A stretch of DNA of 12,262 bases from Echinostoma caproni. Taxonomy: Eukaryota > Platyhelminthes > Trematoda > Plagiorchiida > Echinostomatidae. Positions 9,026 to 12,262 of the stretch are shown here, one piece after another (within the stretch, counting starts at the first letter, position 1; the number at the start of each line of letters is the position of its first letter). Under the pieces are notes generated by a model. That model made no database searches and was not told where the DNA came from. It worked only from the letters and a program-made list of their open reading frames with translations. The position numbers were made by a program, and so were the translations under genes. The stretch covers positions 9,547 through 21,808 of the forward strand of contig UZAN01049628.1 of NCBI GenBank assembly GCA_900618425.1, written 5' to 3'.

Positions 9026-9330
9026 CCGTAACCAGGAGACTGGGTCACATAGGTCCCCTTAGGCTCCCTGGACGGGGGCCCCCAGATCATGGTAACCGGT
9101 GGTTAGAGGCACTGAGTGATATGGCCGAGCATCGCAAACAGTGGCGCTCGTACATCTGCTCATTATCCTTGCAACCAGAGTCTATACGAATTTTCTATCT
9201 CTTCTTTGACTCTGCTCTCAACGTTCCAGTCTTCATCCTGCCCGTTTATCTAAATGGGCAGCCAAAAGACAACAACCAAAACTGGCGGACGAAAGTAGAT
9301 TGTTAATGGTTGTACAAACTGAAAGCGGAT
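9026..9330 (+). mobile_element. Second, truncated copy of the non-LTR tail
   Basis: 9026-9200 repeats 8519-8693 exactly and encodes TVTRRLGHIGPLRLPGRGPP through CSLS. From 9201 the sequence is different from copy 1, yet clearly related. Both have aaatgggcag (9252-9261 here) and gttaatggttgt (9302-9313 here), spaced 50 nt apart in each copy, and both have an A- and C-rich stretch between them. So the 3' tail belongs to the same family but to a different, older or differently evolved copy. The rest of the ORF upstream of the N is absent. Confidence 0.65.
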
Positions 9331-9732
9331 TCTAGTTTGTATGTTCGATGTCATATTGTGATGGAAGGTGGTATAAAGGAGTCCCGGCTGGCGAACTGAT
9401 CAAGAATAGGGCCGATCCAACAGGTGCGCAGATGTAGCAGCTGGAAGTACTTCGCGAGACAATGTCGACTACCACTCGAAACGAGCGAATCGACAATTAC
9501 AGCCCGACGGACAATCCGCATCTAGCCAGAAAGATATCCACCGATATCCACCACAACATCGGAGCTGACGATCAACGTATCTTGCGCTACGATCAGGTCA
9601 AACCAGTCAGAACGGCACGTGGAAGAAGAGGAAACGTAAGTGCCAAGTGCCGACCAAAACCAATAGAATTGGACCAACAGAATGAGGCATGAATCATCCT
9701 GCCGCGCGGTTGAGAATTGATTGTTTATAATC
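9331..9732. other. GC-richer intronic block with an unassigned 76-codon frame
   Basis: The stretch from about 9360 to 9700 is visibly richer in G and C than the DNA around it. A plus-strand frame at 9462-9692 reads with many polar and charged residues (IDNYSPTDNPHLARKISTDI, then HHNIG and a basic RTARGRRG segment), but a minus-strand frame of nearly equal length overlaps it, so neither is convincing. A 10-bp unit gatatccacc is repeated in tandem at 9533-9552. It may be the remains of another element or extra 3' tail of the one before it. I do not recognise it. Confidence 0.3.
9533..9552 (+). repeat. Tandem pair of a 10-bp unit
   Basis: gatatccacc occurs twice without a gap (9533-9542 and 9543-9552). 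Confidence 0.85.
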
Positions 9733-10084
9733 GAACGCATACACCGGTTGTTTTTTAATTGGATTAATGAACGTTTTGCCAGCCGACTCGCCTTCTCGTC
9801 ACAATATGAGTGCTAGATTGACCTGATGTCGGACATCGGGTTCCCGGTTCCCGTAAACAAATAGTAGCGTCTTTTGTATATTTGGTTTGTCCCTCTCATT
9901 ATAATACGTTTAGCAAAAGTGGTACGTTTTTGTCAAATTCCATTTCTTAGTAACTGACGATAATAATCTTTCTTTAATTCCTTGTCTTTTATTGAATATG
10001 CGACGATGTGTTAAATTTTCAAAACCCGGGATGGAGAGTCTATGGCTGACCAAGGGTTCCTGGAAACTTTCATATTTGGAAAAG

Positions 10085-10163
10085 TTGGACACCTCGAGTG
10101 GGATTGGAACACTTGACTCGTGAACCAGTGGAGTGATAACTTAGATCGCTTGACCAACACCTC
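10085..10163 (-). repeat. Second tRNA-derived sequence, probable SINE remnant
   Basis: On the minus strand, 10156-10140 reads TGGTCAAGCGATCTAAG, close to the A-box and D-arm of Leu- or Ser-type tRNAs (TGGCCGAGCGGTCTAAG). It is followed at a tRNA-like distance by GTTCCAATCCC (10110-10100), which fits the B-box with one change (A for G at the RA position is allowed; C replaces G or A at the fourth T-loop base). The acceptor and T stems do not pair well, so this is a decayed tRNA-like sequence and not a tRNA gene. Its type differs from the Ala-like repeat at 4172-4244, so two separate families may be present. It lies antisense to the host gene. Confidence 0.4.
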
Positions 10164-11474
10164 TCAGGAACTCCCACGATACGCATACCGATCCAAACCG
10201 CCTAAAAAACCTACAGAAATGTTGGAGTGAATAAAGCTAGAAGCCGTTTTTTCTTTGCAACCTAATTTTTACGGTATATTTTGAACCTGTTAAGTCGCAG
10301 ACGAAGGTATTCTCTTTATTTCAATTTCGGTCTCACATTTAAACATAGGTTCTTTTAACGGCGATTATTTATGCTAATTTATCGCAAACTTATTCGCAAA
10401 CTGCTAAAAACCCATCGGTGACGGAATAAGTATTACTTCGCAAATACCCCCATGACAAACCGTAAGGTTTCATAGCTGTAATCTTTATTTTCAAATTATC
10501 CCCAATTTTCAAGTATTTGTCATCTCATCGTTATGGCTTACTCTTCCACCACCTGTGGAACCAATGGTTTCGATGTAACCAAAAGGGAAACCCCAATATA
10601 AGTACAATACCAATAGTCCTGTACCGATTCATTGCCAAGCACTTACCAGTCCGGTCGCCTTCCTGAAAACCATTCACTTTAAACAGCGATGTCTCGGTTC
10701 TGAGTGCAATCCGTAGTGGTTATTGGGGAAAACTAATAGGAAAGAATCCCAACAAAATTCCGTTTGGATACACCATTACAATGGTGATGCATTTAGGGGA
10801 AGGCTCCATCGAGGTAATATAGAAAGGCGACTTCGCGGGAGACTAATTGTGGTCGTCAGCTGTGCCCATCCGCAAATTGGGTACATGCTGTAGGACACCA
10901 GCATTTTAACAACATACCATATTTCTTTGAGAAAGAATCCACTGTTAAGTTGTTCTTTTCATCAACCGCATGACTGTATTCTTGTTCAGATCCAAACGCG
11001 ATGTGTTAACTCAGCTATTTATATGTAGATTTGAGGTCGAGCGTTAGTAACCTCACAAAAGTTGGAAAATTCGGAAATGTCAACCAATCCGAGTTTGCGG
11101 CTTTGGTGGTGTAAAATGGCATCATTTGTCCACAAAAATTTAAAATTCCGCAATTTTTAAATAAAACAACTACGAAAAATGAATGAAATCTAGACCTTCT
11201 AGGGATTTCTCCGTATCACCTCGTTATTGAAGTATGTTGAGAAAAGCTTACCGCATAAATGTGAAACACGTACCACCATCATATCAAACCAAACATGTAT
11301 CGGTCGTATGTCTCGTTAACTGCGTATTATACGTTCTACCTGGGCAGGGATGATCCAACCAGAGGTGAGCCTTATTGTATGATTTTCGTGTTATGACAAA
11401 CTCTGTCAAACAGAAACTCGACATGTTGGGTACCTCTGGAAATTGCATTCATGTATTTTTCGTTTTGGCTGCAG
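10164..11474. other. Distal part of the large intron, nothing recognised
   Basis: No long frame, no clear repeat and no RNA gene seen. A small palindromic hairpin (caccatt-ac-aatggtg) lies at 10771-10786. The end has a T-rich tract and gctgcag, the acceptor for the exon at 11475. Confidence 0.4.
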
Positions 11475-12005
11475 GACTGCGTCGCCGGACGGGCGAGATC
11501 CGTTGGTAAATTTACAAACGAATCTCTTCCAACGATTGTCTGACCTCAACTTCGTCTTGGCTCATTGTATCCGCGTACAGGAACAGCGCATGGTGTTGTG
11601 TGACCAAAGCGCAATAGGTTGGATTACACGCTCGCTTGTCCACTTCTGTGTACGACCAGAATGGATCGTCAAATTGCAGGAACAAAAATGCGAATCAGAT
11701 GAAATAAGCTCAGTTGCTTCAACCCCCAGTCCTGGTTCCACTTCCAATATAATTACGGAGATTGGTATGGATGATGTGGAATCAGAAGAACTATCTCCAA
11801 ATAGAGAATTGGATCGGACGGCTCCGGCCTCTCAAGAGCTTGAACCACAGCTGGATCCAGTCATGATGCGTCAATACCAATCTCGTTATGAACGCATTTT
11901 AAGGGACTTCGATTCTCGTGTTTTGCTGTTTGCCTTGGCTAAAGACATTACGGAGATACAAACTGTGGTGGATCGTATTGTCAGTCATTTCAACACGTTA
12001 GTTGT
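11475..12005 (+). CDS. Exon 4 of the unrecognised helical protein
   Basis: The acceptor gctgcag|G supplies the last base of the Gly codon split at 4982; the exon then reads on for 176 codons and two further bases. Order of segments: TASPDGRDPLVNLQTNLFQR and LSDLNFVLAHCIRVQEQRMV (helix), SAIGWITRSLVHFCVRPEWI, then an acidic Ser/Pro linker at about 11690-11865 (CESDEISSVASTPSPGSTS, then ESEELSPNRE), then a second helix RYERILRDFDSRVLLFALAK and DITEIQTVVDRIVSHFNTL. The linker is likely disordered and could be a phosphorylation target. The end at 12005 is chosen because the donor gtgtca at 12006 leaves phase 2, which fits the exon at 12065. Reading straight on reaches TGA at 12016-12018 after only three more codons, so termination there is the alternative. 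Confidence 0.65.
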
Positions 12006-12064
12006 GTGTCAGATTTGAGTCCGACGGCTCAATTCGCATTCGCTCACAGGTTGTTTCGTTTCAG
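12006..12064 (+). other. Predicted 59-nt intron
   Basis: gtgtca to tcgtttcag. The donor is not consensus; it is supported by phase and by the in-frame TGA at 12016 that it removes. Confidence 0.45.
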
Positions 12065-12125
12065 TGAAGCTTCAAACAAACAAACAATGAAGGTCGATTG
12101 CCAGATGGCCTTTGAAACTTTACAG
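12065..12125 (+). CDS. Exon 5 of the unrecognised helical protein
   Basis: 61 nt between ttcgtttcag and the donor ttacag|gttggt. One base completes a Val codon, then EASNKQTMKVDCQMAFETLQ, 20 codons ending in phase 0. It continues the helical character of exon 4 and joins in frame with the exon at 12185. Confidence 0.55.
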
Positions 12126-12184
12126 GTTGGTTGAGCATTCATTTTCCGCGTTCAGCAGTCAATCCGGTTCTCCCTCTGCCGCAG
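12126..12184 (+). other. Predicted 59-nt intron
   Basis: gttggt to a pyrimidine-rich ctctgccgcag acceptor. Its length equals that of the intron before it. Confidence 0.55.
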
Positions 12185-12262
12185 GAAACTGCTACCAAAT
12201 TCACAGGAGCTTGGCAAAGTCTTTACGATGAGCTTGTCTTGGTAATCCAACACGATTCGACC
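12185..12262 (+). CDS. Exon 6 of the unrecognised helical protein, partial at window end
   Basis: After ctgccgcag the frame reads ETATKFTGAWQSLYDELVL and then VIQHDST to the last base, with no stop, so the gene continues to the right. A possible donor (ttg|gtaatc) sits at 12240, so the exon may end just inside the window. The segment looks like one more amphipathic helix. Confidence 0.55.

Larger units (their letters stand above)
4983..11474 (+). other. Large intron, 6.5 kb, filled with decayed mobile elements
   Basis: Inferred from the strong donor gtgagt at 4983 and the acceptor ggctgcag ending at 11474, which together keep the reading phase. It contains a Penelope-like fragment (5192-5572), two non-LTR tails (about 8160-8815 and 9026 to about 9330), an inverted repeat (6778-6810) and a tRNA-like repeat (10085-10163). 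Stretches with nothing recognisable are about 4983-5190, 5700-6770, 6811-8150 and 10165-11474. Confidence 0.55.

Noticed and set aside
1..12262. CRISPR array, prokaryotic operon or defence system
   Set aside because: No spaced repeats, ribosome-binding sites or compact gene order; the window is eukaryotic intron-exon DNA.

Overview
The window looks like a piece of animal nuclear genome, most likely from a parasitic flatworm (trematode). Short exons with GT/AG borders are separated by introns of 1.1 to 6.5 kb, there is no bacterial gene packing, and the intronic DNA carries decayed non-LTR, Penelope-like and tRNA-derived repeats of kinds common in fluke genomes. Three isolated N characters (295, 3379, 9025) mark it as draft assembly. 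The species assignment is inference; no gene here identifies it by itself.

Backbone: one host gene on the + strand can be followed across six exons (817-886, 3161-3606, 4741-4982, 11475-12005, 12065-12125 and 12185 to the window end). Every splice junction keeps phase. The only defect is a frame change at the N at 3379, best explained by an undersized assembly gap. The visible product (about 475 residues, both ends outside the window) is helical, Leu/Glu/Gln-rich and coiled-coil-like, with one acidic Ser/Pro linker. I do not recognise the family.

Insertions: 1-519 (- strand) is open to the window edge and encodes what looks like the N-terminal ORF of a non-LTR retrotransposon. The intron at 3607-4740 holds an antisense tRNA-like sequence. 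The 6.5 kb intron at 4983-11474 holds the C-terminal GIY-YIG part of a Penelope-like element (5192-5572), the broken C-terminal end of a non-LTR reverse transcriptase ORF (about 8160-8815), a second truncated copy of its tail (9026 to about 9330), and a second antisense tRNA-like sequence (about 10085-10163).

Most unusual points: a 175-bp block is repeated perfectly (8519-8693 and 9026-9200) with an N exactly at the start of the second copy, while the sequence just downstream of the two copies is homologous but strongly diverged. Also, the last two introns are both predicted to be 59 nt long. I found no convincing novel biological system; the content is an unrecognised host gene with several decayed mobile elements.
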